Assembly: GCA_007121575.1 (NCBI GenBank)
Contig: SKKJ01000137.1
Span: 1 to 7,601, forward strand
Direction: 5' to 3'
From: Natronomonas sp.
GTDB lineage: Archaea > Halobacteriota > Halobacteria > Halobacteriales > Haloarculaceae
Length of the DNA: 7,601 nt
Shown: in pieces, positions 1 to 7,192 of the stretch
Layout of the letters: each line of letters opens with the position of its first letter
Numbering within the stretch: position 1 is the first letter of the stretch
Translations under genes and position numbers: made by a program
Notes under the pieces: generated by a model
Database searches by the model: none
What the model was told of the DNA's origin: nothing
The model's input: only the letters and a program-made list of their open reading frames with translations

Positions 1-1325
1 AGGGGAAAACACAGGGCGAGCAACAGGCCGTGCTGATCCACCCCGCAGAGCACTACTCGATCCCCGAAAAAACCCTCCAACGGGCCGTCAGAGAGATCGA
101 GGAACTGATGGAACGACGCGTGCGCTACTTCGAGCGAAACGGCGATCTCGTCGCCGCCCAGCGGATCGAAGAGCGGACCACGTTCGATCTCGAGATGCTC
201 AAAGAGACCGGCTACTGTTCGGGCATCGAGAACTACTCGGTTCACATGTCCGATCGCGACTCGGGCGAGCCACCCTACACGCTGTTGGATTACTTTCCGG
301 ACGGTTTCTTGACGGTCATCGACGAGTCACACCAGACGATCCCGCAGATCAAAGGCCAGTTCGCCGGCGATAAATCCCGGAAGGACTCGCTCGTCGAGAA
401 CGGCTTCCGGCTGCCGACCGCCTACGACAACCGGCCGCTCACATTTGAAGAGTTCGAAGAGAAAACCGATCGGACACTGTACGTTTCGGCGACGCCGAGC
501 GACTACGAGCGCGAACGCTCTCAGGGGATCGTCGAACAGATCGTCAGGCCGACGTATCTCGTCGATCCCGAGATCGAAGTGGTCCCCGCGGACGGCCAAA
601 TCGAGGACCTGTTCGAACGAATCGAATCGACGCCCGATGACGAACGCGTCCTCGTCACGACGCTGACAAAGCGGATGGCCGAAGACCTGACGGAGTATCT
701 GGAGGGTGCCGGAATCGACGTGGCCTACATGCACGATGAGACCGACACCTTAGAGCGACACGAACTCGTCCGGTCGCTTCGACTCGGCGAGATCCGGGTG
801 CTCGTCGGCATCAACCTGCTCAGGGAGGGCTTGGATATCCCCGAGGTGAGTCTCGTGGCGATTCTCGATGCGGACCAGGAGGGCTTTCTGCGCTCCGAGA
901 CGACGCTCGTTCAGACGATGGGTCGGGCGGCCAGACACGTCGACGGCCGGGCGATCTTATACGCCAACGAGACGACCGACTCAATGCGATCAGCGATCGA
1001 AGAGACCCGTCGTCGCCGAGCGATTCAAACCGAGTTCAACGCCGAACACGGCCACGAACCTCGGACGATCGAGAAGCCGGTCGGTGAGACGAACCTCCCC
1101 GGTTCGAAGACGGATACCGGCGGAATATCCGGTGTCGAAGCGGACTCCGCCGAGGAGGCGAGAGAACTGATCGAACGGCTCGAACAGCGGATGAACGAAG
1201 CCGCCGACAGTCTCGAGTTCGAACTCGCTGCCGATATCCGCGATCGGATCCGCGAACTCAGGTCGACGTTCGACGAACTGGCGGACCCGGATGAGGGCGT
1301 TCCAACGCCCGAGGAAGAACGCTGA
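1..1325 (+). CDS. uvrB: UvrABC excinuclease subunit B, C-terminal part (5' end off window)
   Basis: UvrB is the DNA-damage-verifying helicase-like subunit of nucleotide excision repair; it receives DNA from UvrA and recruits UvrC. The frame is open to the left edge, so about 440 C-terminal residues of a roughly 670-residue family are present, and the P-loop and damage-probing beta-hairpin lie off window. Seen in order: the [10 protein letters not shown] block; the DESH Walker B box (321-332); TLYVSATPS (around 474-500); [18 protein letters not shown]; the helicase motif V region [16 protein letters not shown] (from 807); the motif VI arginines QTMGRAAR (from 912); then a poorly conserved linker and a UVR domain (about 1149-1265) that would contact UvrC. 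The sequence tracks bacterial UvrB closely, in keeping with the known bacterial origin of haloarchaeal UvrABC. The stop is TGA at 1323-1325. The internal GTG at 30 is not the real start. Identification is very secure. Confidence 0.98.
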   Translation, partial: GKTQGEQQAVLIHPAEHYSIPEKTLQRAVREIEELMERRVRYFERNGDLVAAQRIEERTTFDLEMLKETGYCSGIENYSVHMSDRDSGEPPYTLLDYFPDGFLTVIDESHQTIPQIKGQFAGDKSRKDSLVENGFRLPTAYDNRPLTFEEFEEKTDRTLYVSATPSDYERERSQGIVEQIVRPTYLVDPEIEVVPADGQIEDLFERIESTPDDERVLVTTLTKRMAEDLTEYLEGAGIDVAYMHDETDTLERHELVRSLRLGEIRVLVGINLLREGLDIPEVSLVAILDADQEGFLRSETTLVQTMGRAARHVDGRAILYANETTDSMRSAIEETRRRRAIQTEFNAEHGHEPRTIEKPVGETNLPGSKTDTGGISGVEADSAEEARELIERLEQRMNEAADSLEFELAADIRDRIRELRSTFDELADPDEGVPTPEEER

Positions 1326-1389
1326 CTCCGACGAAGCGTTCTCGTACACTGACACGGGGTTTTTGTTCGTCTCCGTCGAAACGCAGCAT

Positions 1390-2118
1390 ATGAGCGTCCG
1401 TTCGTATCTCCGTTCACCGGTTTCGATCGCCTGGACGTTCATCGGCGCACTCGGTGCCGTCTGCATCAGCATTGTGACGATTCTGACGTGGGATCTGATC
1501 GTTCGCTCGACGACCGTTATCACGCCCGCCATCCTCGACGGATTCGGAGGGTTCGTCGTCGTCTCTTTGCTCGTCTCGCTCGCCGTTTTCCTCGTCGGCT
1601 TGCTGTGGCTTCCCTGTAGCCTCGCGATCGCGTACGCGGTCGGCAGCCTCCATCATGGTGTCTCGGTATCGTTCGGCGACTCGATCACGCTTCTGCGCCG
1701 CCGGATGAAGCCGCTTTATCGATTGGTAAAAACCCGGCTGGCGGTCGGCCCGATCGCCGATCGGTTGCTCACGGAGGACGACGTCGCACCGATTGAAATC
1801 GCAGTCGGTTGCGACGCGTTCGTCGTTCCGGCGTTAGCACTCGACGCCTCGACGCTTCGGTTGGCCGTCGGTCGGGCAAATCAAGCCGTTCCTCAGCCTG
1901 GTCGTGAACGGACGCTTCTCGTCGGGCTCGGCGTCACGGTTCCCCTCCTCGTCGGTTCCGTGGCCGTCGGGACGTTTACTGCCCCCGATCTGTCGGTGGA
2001 TACCCGTTTGCTCGCCGTTGGTTCGATCGCCATCGGTGCCGTATTCACCGCCACGCTCGATATCGTCTGGCGAACTGAGACGTACGTCCAACAGGATCTC
2101 GATGACGGGTTCTATTGA
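1390..2118 (+). CDS. Uncharacterised four-helix integral membrane protein
   Basis: I do not recognise this 242-residue protein with certainty. Hydrophobic segments lie at about residues 13-34, 52-85 (long, perhaps two helices or a re-entrant loop), 176-197 and 206-226, with an Arg/Lys-rich cytoplasmic loop between (LLRRRMKPLYRLVKTR, residues 101-116). The segment IAVGCDAFVVPALALDAST followed by LAVGRANQ resembles the VP(V/L)LALE...A..R signature of DUF6159-like archaeal membrane proteins, but that is a weak guess from memory. The start is placed at ATG 1390, not at upstream ATG 1291. The extra 33 residues would overlap the uvrB end, are hydrophilic and unlike a signal peptide, and would place the start inside uvrB. 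No Shine-Dalgarno sequence is visible. It lies 64 bases after uvrB and 105 bases before a separately promoted histidine kinase gene, so context gives no firm functional clue. Confidence 0.75.
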   Translation: MSVRSYLRSPVSIAWTFIGALGAVCISIVTILTWDLIVRSTTVITPAILDGFGGFVVVSLLVSLAVFLVGLLWLPCSLAIAYAVGSLHHGVSVSFGDSITLLRRRMKPLYRLVKTRLAVGPIADRLLTEDDVAPIEIAVGCDAFVVPALALDASTLRLAVGRANQAVPQPGRERTLLVGLGVTVPLLVGSVAVGTFTAPDLSVDTRLLAVGSIAIGAVFTATLDIVWRTETYVQQDLDDGFY

Positions 2119-2150
2119 ACGTGCTTGCGCTCGATTTGCGTTGTGTTACT

Positions 2151-2171
2151 GGAGGCGATCGGCTCGCCTCC
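2151..2171. repeat. Perfect inverted repeat, 8-bp arms with 5-base loop
   Basis: GGAGGCGA (2151-2158) and its exact reverse complement TCGCCTCC (2164-2171) flank the loop TCGGC. It lies in the gap between the membrane protein stop (2118) and the TATA-like element of the histidine kinase (2193). It could be a 3' stem-loop of the upstream transcript or a regulator-binding site upstream of the kinase promoter. No run of T follows it, so it is not a classical intrinsic terminator. Confidence 0.6.
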
Positions 2172-2192
2172 TCACGTTCACAGCACGCAGCG

Positions 2193-2199
2193 TTAAATA
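2193..2199 (+). promoter_or_regulatory. TATA-like promoter element of the histidine kinase gene
   Basis: TTAAATA sits with its centre about 28 bases before the ATG at 2224, in otherwise GC-rich sequence. This is the spacing expected if transcription begins at or next to the start codon, which is the common leaderless arrangement in haloarchaea. No purine-rich ribosome binding site is seen before the ATG, which agrees with that reading and supports 2224 as the start. Confidence 0.65.
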
Positions 2200-2223
2200 C
2201 TCGCGACCATTCAATTCACTCGA

Positions 2224-3924
2224 ATGGCCGAGGTCGCAACCGTACTCGCTCTTTTCGAACTTTTCATCGGCCTCGTCGCGATCGCCGGTTCGGTCATCGC
2301 TTGGACGTATCGTAACCGTCCGGCCGGTCGGCCGCTGTTCGCGCTCTTTGTCGCTGGTGGCGGCTACTCGCTCGCGAGCGGGCTCAACGTGTTGGTCTCG
2401 GACCCGCTCTTGCAGCATCTGATTCACAATCTGACCTATCCGTTCGGCATCGGTGTCGCGGCTGCCGTGTTGCTCCTCTCGATCGAATTCACCCGACAGT
2501 GGTATTACCGCCGCCGAGCGCTCGTTATCGCGCTCTCGGCGTTCATCATCGTCGATTTCGCGTTGGCGATGACCGATCCGATTCACAACCTATACATCAC
2601 CGAACGGGTCATCACCGCCGAGGGTGGCTTTTCCAGAACGGCTGAGAACACCGGCGTCCTCTTTTGGGTTCGTTCGCTTTTCGCTTTCCTCATTGCGTCG
2701 GTCGGTCTCGGCGTTATGCTCGCCGGTTTCTCGTCGAATCGGGGCATCTACCGCAAGCAATCGACCATCGTCATCGTCGCCTACGTGATCGGGCTCGGAA
2801 GCTTTCTCGTGCAGACGTTCGCCCCCGTGCATGCGGCCTTCGATGTGGCGACCATCGGCTTGCTCGTCGGTGCCAGTCTGATCCTGTGGGCGCTGTTTTA
2901 CGCCGGCTTTCTCGAAATCGTCCCGATCGCACAGGCCACGCTGATGGACAGCATCGATGAGGCGGTGCTCGCGCTCGATTCCGAAGACCGTCTCATTGAG
3001 TTGAACCACCGGGCTCAAACCGTGCTCGGGATCGATGAAGAGGCCCTCGGAACACGACTCGATCGCGTCGACACCGTCGGTTTCGATCTCGCCGAACGCG
3101 TCCGTGATGCGGCCGAAAACGGCAACAAAACGACCTTCGAAACGGATTCCGGCGGTGTGATGACGCACTATCGTCTCCGACTCGCGCCGATCGCCGATCG
3201 ACCGGGCGGAACCGGACAACTCGGTCGGCTGGTACTCATCGGAGACGTCACCGAGGAAAAGACGCGCGAGCTCACGCTCGAACGCCAGAACGCCCGCCTC
3301 GATCGATTCGCCGACGTCATCAGTCACGATCTCCGGAATCCGCTGCATACGGCCGGTGGCTACGCTCACCTCGCCGAGGAGACCGGTGACTCGGATGCGT
3401 TCGAGAGGATCCATACGGCTCACGAACAGATGTCAACGATGATCGAACAGCTGCTCGCGCTCTCCCGGCGAGATCTCGATACCGATCTCGAGCCGGTCGA
3501 CTTCCCCGCCCGGGTTCGAGAGACGTGGGATACATTACACCTCTCGGATCTCGAACTCTCCATCGATGTGCCGCCTGGAACCGTGTTAAAAGCCGATCAA
3601 ACTGCGCTACACCACATCTTCGCGAACCTCTTCGAAAACGCCGCCGCTCACAACGAACGACCGGTTACGGTCACCGTCGGACTCGTTTTCGACGGCGGCG
3701 CGCCCACGGGTTTTTTCATCGGCGATGACGGTACTGGAATCTCCAACGGGGCGACTGAAGAAGCGTTCGAACACGGCTATACGACCGAGTCGATCGGTCA
3801 CGGACTCGGGCTCGCAATCGTCAGAGAGTACGCCGAGGATCTCGGGTGGACGGTTCGCGTCACCGACAATTCGGACGGCGGTGCTCGATTCGAATTTCTG
3901 GATGTCGAAATCGATCTCGGATGA
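2224..3924 (+). CDS. Membrane sensor histidine kinase (7TM - PAS-like - HisKA - HATPase_c)
   Basis: This 566-residue protein autophosphorylates on His in response to an unknown signal and would pass the phosphate to a response regulator. The N-terminal 230 residues hold about seven hydrophobic helices (near 7-29, 36-57, 72-90, 97-116, 145-169, 180-200, 207-231), matching the HisKA_7TM sensor region common in haloarchaea. A PAS-like domain follows (about 238-345, beginning MDSIDEAVLALDSEDRLIELN), then a helical DHp region with the H-box VISHDLRNPLH (phospho-acceptor His368). The ATPase domain shows an N-box (NLFENAAAHN, 468-477), a G1 box (GDDGTGI, 500-506) and a G2 box (GHGLGLAIV, 525-533). 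All key residues are intact, so it should be active. No response regulator gene is present in the window, so the kinase is an orphan at this locus. The signal and the partner cannot be told from sequence. Confidence 0.95.
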   Translation: MAEVATVLALFELFIGLVAIAGSVIAWTYRNRPAGRPLFALFVAGGGYSLASGLNVLVSDPLLQHLIHNLTYPFGIGVAAAVLLLSIEFTRQWYYRRRALVIALSAFIIVDFALAMTDPIHNLYITERVITAEGGFSRTAENTGVLFWVRSLFAFLIASVGLGVMLAGFSSNRGIYRKQSTIVIVAYVIGLGSFLVQTFAPVHAAFDVATIGLLVGASLILWALFYAGFLEIVPIAQATLMDSIDEAVLALDSEDRLIELNHRAQTVLGIDEEALGTRLDRVDTVGFDLAERVRDAAENGNKTTFETDSGGVMTHYRLRLAPIADRPGGTGQLGRLVLIGDVTEEKTRELTLERQNARLDRFADVISHDLRNPLHTAGGYAHLAEETGDSDAFERIHTAHEQMSTMIEQLLALSRRDLDTDLEPVDFPARVRETWDTLHLSDLELSIDVPPGTVLKADQTALHHIFANLFENAAAHNERPVTVTVGLVFDGGAPTGFFIGDDGTGISNGATEEAFEHGYTTESIGHGLGLAIVREYAEDLGWTVRVTDNSDGGARFEFLDVEIDLG

Positions 3925-4027
3925 GTTCCATTCCATCTCGAATCGGCTGTTCGCGTTTTGTCTCGCCGTCTGCCGTTCGATTCGTTGACGGATTCGACCT
4001 CACTCGATCATGCGTTGATGTTACACT

Positions 4028-4035
4028 CTTATTTG
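4028..4035 (+). promoter_or_regulatory. TATA-like promoter element of the ROK kinase gene
   Basis: CTTATTTG is an AT-rich patch centred about 27 bases before the ATG at 4058, the spacing expected for a leaderless haloarchaeal promoter. There is no Shine-Dalgarno sequence ahead of the ATG. The match to a TATA box is looser than that of the histidine kinase promoter. Confidence 0.5.
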
Positions 4036-4037
4036 TT

Positions 4038-4053
4038 CACGGACGCTACCGTG
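4038..4053. repeat. Short inverted repeat between TATA-like element and start codon
   Basis: CACGG (4038-4042) and CCGTG (4049-4053) form 5-bp arms around a 6-base spacer, directly between the TATA-like element and the ATG of the ROK kinase gene. The position would suit a repressor operator, but arms this short occur by chance, so this is only a candidate. Confidence 0.25.
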
Positions 4054-4057
4054 GCTA

Positions 4058-5017
4058 ATGAGGTATTATGTCGGTGTCGACATCGGCGGGACGAACATCC
4101 GTGCTGCCGTCGGCACCGCTGATTTGACGACTCTTGCGGTTTCAAAAACACCGACGCCACGCACTTCGAGTGAGGCTGAATTTCTGGAGTCTGTCACACA
4201 CGTCATTACACAGGTCTGTGCACAGTCTGATATCGACCCAACAGCGGTAACCGCAGCGGGAATCGGATCCGCAGGTCCGCTCGATACGAGCGCGGGTGCG
4301 ATCGTCAATCCGACGAACCTCTCCGAAGGTATCGACAGGATTCGAATCGTTGACCATCTCGAAACAGTACTCGAAACCGGTTCGATCGTGCTCCGAAACG
4401 ACGCGGTCTGTGGTGTCCTCGCTGAACACGCCCTCTCGGAGAAGAAACCCGATAATCTGGTTTATCTCACCATCTCGACGGGAATCGGTGCCGGCGTCGT
4501 TGTCGACGGATCCGTCTTATCAGGGCATCGCGGAAATGCTGCTGAAGTCGGGCATATGACGATCGATCCGACGGGCCAGATGACTTGTGGTTGCGGACGG
4601 CGTGGTCACTGGGAAGCGTACTGTAGTGGTGCGAATATCCCCGATTATGCAACTGTGCTGTATCGTGAGAATGCCGTCGAAACACGACTTCCCGTCACCG
4701 ATACCGAGGTACCATTCACCGCGAAAGACGTGTTCGATGTCGCCGGTAGTGATCCGTTAGCCGATCTCGTTATCGAACGACTCTCTCGGTGGAACACGAT
4801 CGGGTTCGCGAACGTGATCCACGCGTTTGCTCCAACGCGTATCGCTGTCGGGGGTGCTGTCGCATTGAATAACCCGGACGCGGTGCTCGGCCCGGTCCGT
4901 GAGAACCTTTCGGAACACGTGATGATCGATATGCCGGCGATCGAACGCTCCGAACACGGTGATGAGATCGTATTGAAAGGGGCACTGTTGCTCGCACAGG
5001 AGAACGGGTTATTTTGA
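4058..5017 (+). CDS. ROK-family sugar kinase, probably glucokinase-like
   Basis: ROK kinases phosphorylate a hexose (glucose, fructose, N-acetylmannosamine and others) in the cytoplasm. The protein has 319 residues, a normal length for the family. The N-terminal phosphate-binding motif VDIGGTNIRAAV (residues 7-18) is intact. The catalytic Asp is D115 in LRNDAVCG. The adenosine-side motif STGIGAGVVVDG spans about 140-151. The sugar and zinc signature is E163-V-G-H166 followed by C177-G-C179-G-R-R-G-H184-W-E186-A-Y-C189. His184 stands where most ROK proteins have the third Cys of CxCGxxGCxE. There is no N-terminal helix-turn-helix, so it is a kinase and not a ROK repressor. The substrate cannot be fixed from sequence; glucose is the best guess. 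It is preceded by its own promoter-like sequence and converges with the next gene, 28 bases away. Base composition is somewhat lower in GC than uvrB. Confidence 0.92.
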   Translation: MRYYVGVDIGGTNIRAAVGTADLTTLAVSKTPTPRTSSEAEFLESVTHVITQVCAQSDIDPTAVTAAGIGSAGPLDTSAGAIVNPTNLSEGIDRIRIVDHLETVLETGSIVLRNDAVCGVLAEHALSEKKPDNLVYLTISTGIGAGVVVDGSVLSGHRGNAAEVGHMTIDPTGQMTCGCGRRGHWEAYCSGANIPDYATVLYRENAVETRLPVTDTEVPFTAKDVFDVAGSDPLADLVIERLSRWNTIGFANVIHAFAPTRIAVGGAVALNNPDAVLGPVRENLSEHVMIDMPAIERSEHGDEIVLKGALLLAQENGLF

Positions 5018-5045
5018 AATCGACGACCGATCCCTTCGAACGCTC

Positions 5046-5837
5046 CTACTGTTCTTGGTATCCATCCTGCTTTGACACGCGTTCCTCCCGCCGCATTTCT
5101 ATCTCACGCTGGTATGCGTATCCAGCTGTATTCCGTTCGCTGTACGCTGTTTCCCACGCTTTGAACGCTTCGAAGTCCGAGCCGTCACTCTCTTGATGAA
5201 CGATGATTCGATATGTATATTGGGCTAAATACACGAGCAAGAGCACATTCAATACGAAATACACGAATGCTAACGAGCGCCACTCGAACGCACCCGCTTG
5301 AAGTGAACTAATCGAGACGCCGAGTATCTCAACGGCGTAGACCGCGAGCCCGAGTCCTGCCAATCCGTATAGAAAAACCGCATATCCGACGATCTGTCCT
5401 ACGTGATGGGTTTGATGATATATCGTCGTATTCCCGTTTCGAAGCCAGTTTTCCCACGTTAAATACACGCCGTCAAGTTCGGCGTTTATTTTGTTTTCCA
5501 GAAAGTGAAGGTAATGTCCCGCACGCATCATTCGGCTTTGTTCGACGACCCAAAGCGAAATCGTGAACAACGCGATCGTGGGAAGCGCGGCGATGATCAA
5601 TTTAAGCATGGGATTTTGGACCGTCAACTCTCTGAGAATGCCACTGAACTGTAGCCCATACGCCGCCGCAATGAACACCCCTCCGCCGATCACGACCTGG
5701 TTTTGAAAGTCGATACTCTGGTTGATCTCATCGCGGAGGTTCGTGTAGAACCGATACATCAACTCGACGTCCTGTCGTTCTCCGACGCGATCTTCGATCG
5801 AGAGGCGCTGATTGGCACACTCCTCGCTCTCTGACAT
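5046..5837 (-). CDS. Uncharacterised four-helix integral membrane protein
   Basis: I cannot name this protein. With the ATG at 5837 it has 263 residues; a GTG start at 5846 would add three (MSV) and cannot be excluded. Numbered from that GTG, hydrophobic helices lie at about 51-71, 81-102, 147-172 and 190-213, with soluble N- and C-terminal ends rich in charged residues. The N-terminal stretch LMYRFYTNLRDEINQSIDFQNQ leads straight into helix 1. The loop after helix 2 carries RMMRAGHYLHFLENKIN and then WENWLR. That arrangement (Arg, then YL..LE..IN, then WE.W) resembles a widespread but functionally undefined class of bacterial and archaeal membrane proteins, a similarity recalled and not checked. 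The stop is TAG at 5048-5046. The gene starts 50 bases after cbiA on the same strand and could be cotranscribed, but its GC content (about 50% in hand-counted lines) is clearly lower than that of cbiA or uvrB, which suggests separate origin. Confidence 0.75.
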   Translation of the reverse strand: MSESEECANQRLSIEDRVGERQDVELMYRFYTNLRDEINQSIDFQNQVVIGGGVFIAAAYGLQFSGILRELTVQNPMLKLIIAALPTIALFTISLWVVEQSRMMRAGHYLHFLENKINAELDGVYLTWENWLRNGNTTIYHQTHHVGQIVGYAVFLYGLAGLGLAVYAVEILGVSISSLQAGAFEWRSLAFVYFVLNVLLLVYLAQYTYRIIVHQESDGSDFEAFKAWETAYSERNTAGYAYQREIEMRREERVSKQDGYQEQ

Positions 5838-5887
5838 AACGGACACTATCTCGGGTGTGGTTGATGGTTCTATGGTCTCATCTCGAG

Positions 5888-7192
5888 CTAGTTCGCTGAA
5901 AGCCGCTCTACGAACCGATCGAACGCGCCCGAGTCGGCGTGAACGTGCGCGTAGGTTCCGAGCGTTCGATGTTCGGTGAGCCCGTCCTTTCCGTCCGCGA
6001 TTCCATCACCGCGCTCGACGTCGAAAGCGAACGTGGCATCGGATGCCACGTTCGCTTTCGAGTAATGGAATTCGTGGCCTCGAACCGTCGCCCCCAAATC
6101 GGCACTCAGGGTGTCTTCGCGGGCCCGTAATTCGACGTGGTCGAGCGCTTGATATCTGTCACACATCTCGACGTCGGCCGGAAGGACGCCCGCCATTCGA
6201 TGCGTCTCGCCGTCGGTGTCCGTCAGCGTCTCCGAAAGCGCCATCAACCCGCCACACTCGCCGAAGACGGGGAGGCCGTCGGTGGCTCGCTCTCCGATCT
6301 CGGCGAGCGTTCCACCGGATTCGAGCGCTTCGCCGTGCAGTTCGGGATATCCACCGGGCAGGTAGACGCCATCGCACTCCGGCAGCGGATCGCCGGCGAC
6401 CGGCGAAAAGGTGACGACTGAGGCCCGCTCGCGAAGGCGTTCTGTCGTCGACGGGTACGTGAAACAGAACGCGCCGTCGTCGGCGACCGCCACGGTCGAT
6501 CCCGTCTGGCTTCTTTCCTCCGCCGGTTCCGGCTTCGGCGGTTCGCGTGCGATGTCGACGAGCCGTTCGATCTCGACGTGCTCGCTCGCCTCCCGCAGTA
6601 TCTCGCGGTCTAGTGGCGCTTCCGAACCCATATGTAAGCCGAGGTGTCGGTCGGGGATTTCGAGATCCGAGAGCGGCGGGATTCGACCGAAGTACGTCAG
6701 CTCATCGGGGAGTGCGTTTCGGATTCCCTCGGCGTGTTGCCCGCCGTGCGCACGCTGGGCGATGACGCCGACCACGTCGATGTCGCGGTCGGCGTTGGTC
6801 GCGTACGCTCTGAATCCGAGTGCCGTCGCGGCGACGCTTTCCATGCCTGCTTTCGCATCGACGACGAGGACGACCGGTAGCCCGAGGGTTTCGGCGACGT
6901 ACGCGGTCGAGTTCGTCCCGTCGTACAGCCCCATCATCCCTTCGACGACGCAGACCTCACCGGAGCCGCGCCAGTAGTTTCGGAGGCAGCCCGATTCTCC
7001 GGAGAGCCACGGGTCGAGGCTTCTCGAGGGTCGCTCACAGACGGCGGCGTGGTGGATCGGATCGATGAAGTCCGGGCCGCCTTTCGCCGGCTGTGGTTCG
7101 TACTCCGCGACCTGCAATCCTTCAAAAATCACGAGCGAGGCGACGGTCTTGCCGACACCGGAGGCGGTGCCGGCGAGCACGAACCCCTTCAT
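5888..7192 (-). CDS. cbiA: Cobyrinic acid a,c-diamide synthase
   Basis: CbiA amidates the a- and c-acetate side chains of cobyrinate, using ATP and ammonia from glutamine, in cobalamin biosynthesis. The 434-residue length fits the family. The N-terminal synthetase domain has the P-loop GTASGVGKT (8-16), [12 protein letters not shown] (37-48), SRSLDPWL (56-63) and EGMMGLYDG (84-92). A Pro/Glu-rich linker (about 215-235) leads to a class I glutamine amidotransferase domain with [10 protein letters not shown] (277-286), the catalytic nucleophile Cys313 in GECGG, the GHEFHYS motif (372-378) and a C-terminal [13 protein letters not shown] segment with the expected His pair (415, 417). The ATG at 7192 overlaps the stop of the upstream cobT-like gene as ATGA, and GGAGG lies 10 bases before it, which fixes the start. 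A perfect 41-base palindrome covers codons 378-391. Identification is secure; residues look intact. Confidence 0.96.
   Translation of the reverse strand: MKGFVLAGTASGVGKTVASLVIFEGLQVAEYEPQPAKGGPDFIDPIHHAAVCERPSRSLDPWLSGESGCLRNYWRGSGEVCVVEGMMGLYDGTNSTAYVAETLGLPVVLVVDAKAGMESVAATALGFRAYATNADRDIDVVGVIAQRAHGGQHAEGIRNALPDELTYFGRIPPLSDLEIPDRHLGLHMGSEAPLDREILREASEHVEIERLVDIAREPPKPEPAEERSQTGSTVAVADDGAFCFTYPSTTERLRERASVVTFSPVAGDPLPECDGVYLPGGYPELHGEALESGGTLAEIGERATDGLPVFGECGGLMALSETLTDTDGETHRMAGVLPADVEMCDRYQALDHVELRAREDTLSADLGATVRGHEFHYSKANVASDATFAFDVERGDGIADGKDGLTEHRTLGTYAHVHADSGAFDRFVERLSAN
6021..6061. repeat. Perfect 41-base palindrome inside cbiA (20-bp arms, 1-base centre)
   Basis: Bases 6021-6040 and 6042-6061 are exact reverse complements around G6041; every one of the 20 pairs matches, and the symmetry breaks at 6020/6062 (G against G). 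A hairpin would need to open the innermost pair to give a loop of three. On the cbiA strand it encodes residues 378-390 ([13 protein letters not shown]) plus two bases of Asp391, just after the conserved GHEFHY motif, and the reading frame is intact. No T run follows on either strand, so it does not look like an intrinsic terminator. Confidence 0.95.

Noticed and set aside
1356..1366. GGGG followed by a five-T run between uvrB and the membrane gene, as a TATA box or a U-tract terminator
   Set aside because: It is at a suitable distance (about 28 bases) from ATG 1390, but the sequence is too far from a TATA consensus and too short for a confident terminator, so neither call can be supported.
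1291..1389. Upstream ATG at 1291 as the start of the four-helix membrane protein
   Set aside because: It would overlap the UVR-domain end of uvrB, and the added 33 residues are hydrophilic and unlike any leader; ATG 1390 directly precedes the first helix.
990..1532. Long open frames on the minus strand across uvrB and the start of the membrane gene
   Set aside because: They are antisense to strongly conserved uvrB codons, have no recognisable motifs, and are expected in GC-rich haloarchaeal DNA.
1751..1765. Small palindrome CCGATCG-C-CGATCGG in the membrane protein gene
   Set aside because: Runs of CGATCG and CCGATCGCCGATCG recur in several genes here and follow from common Ile/Asp/Arg codons in this composition.
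2590..3423. 277-codon minus-strand frame opposite the histidine kinase
   Set aside because: The kinase on the plus strand has every expected motif, and the antisense product is Arg/Asp/Glu-rich with no known features.
3925..4057. Small gene in the gap between the histidine kinase and ROK genes
   Set aside because: The frames through it begin inside the kinase gene and have no start signal or recognisable content; the gap holds only the ROK promoter region.
5018..5045. Bidirectional terminator between the convergent ROK and membrane protein genes
   Set aside because: The gap is only 28 bases and I see no hairpin or T run in either direction beyond the TTATTTT overlapping the ROK stop codon.
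5864..5876. AT-richer patch before the 5046-5837 gene as its own promoter
   Set aside because: The best candidate (CATAGAA on the minus strand) is a poor TATA match and its spacing depends on which start codon is chosen; read-through from cbiA is equally likely.
6411..6977. 188-codon plus-strand frame opposite cbiA
   Set aside because: It is antisense to conserved cbiA motifs and has a Ser/Arg-rich composition typical of shadow frames.
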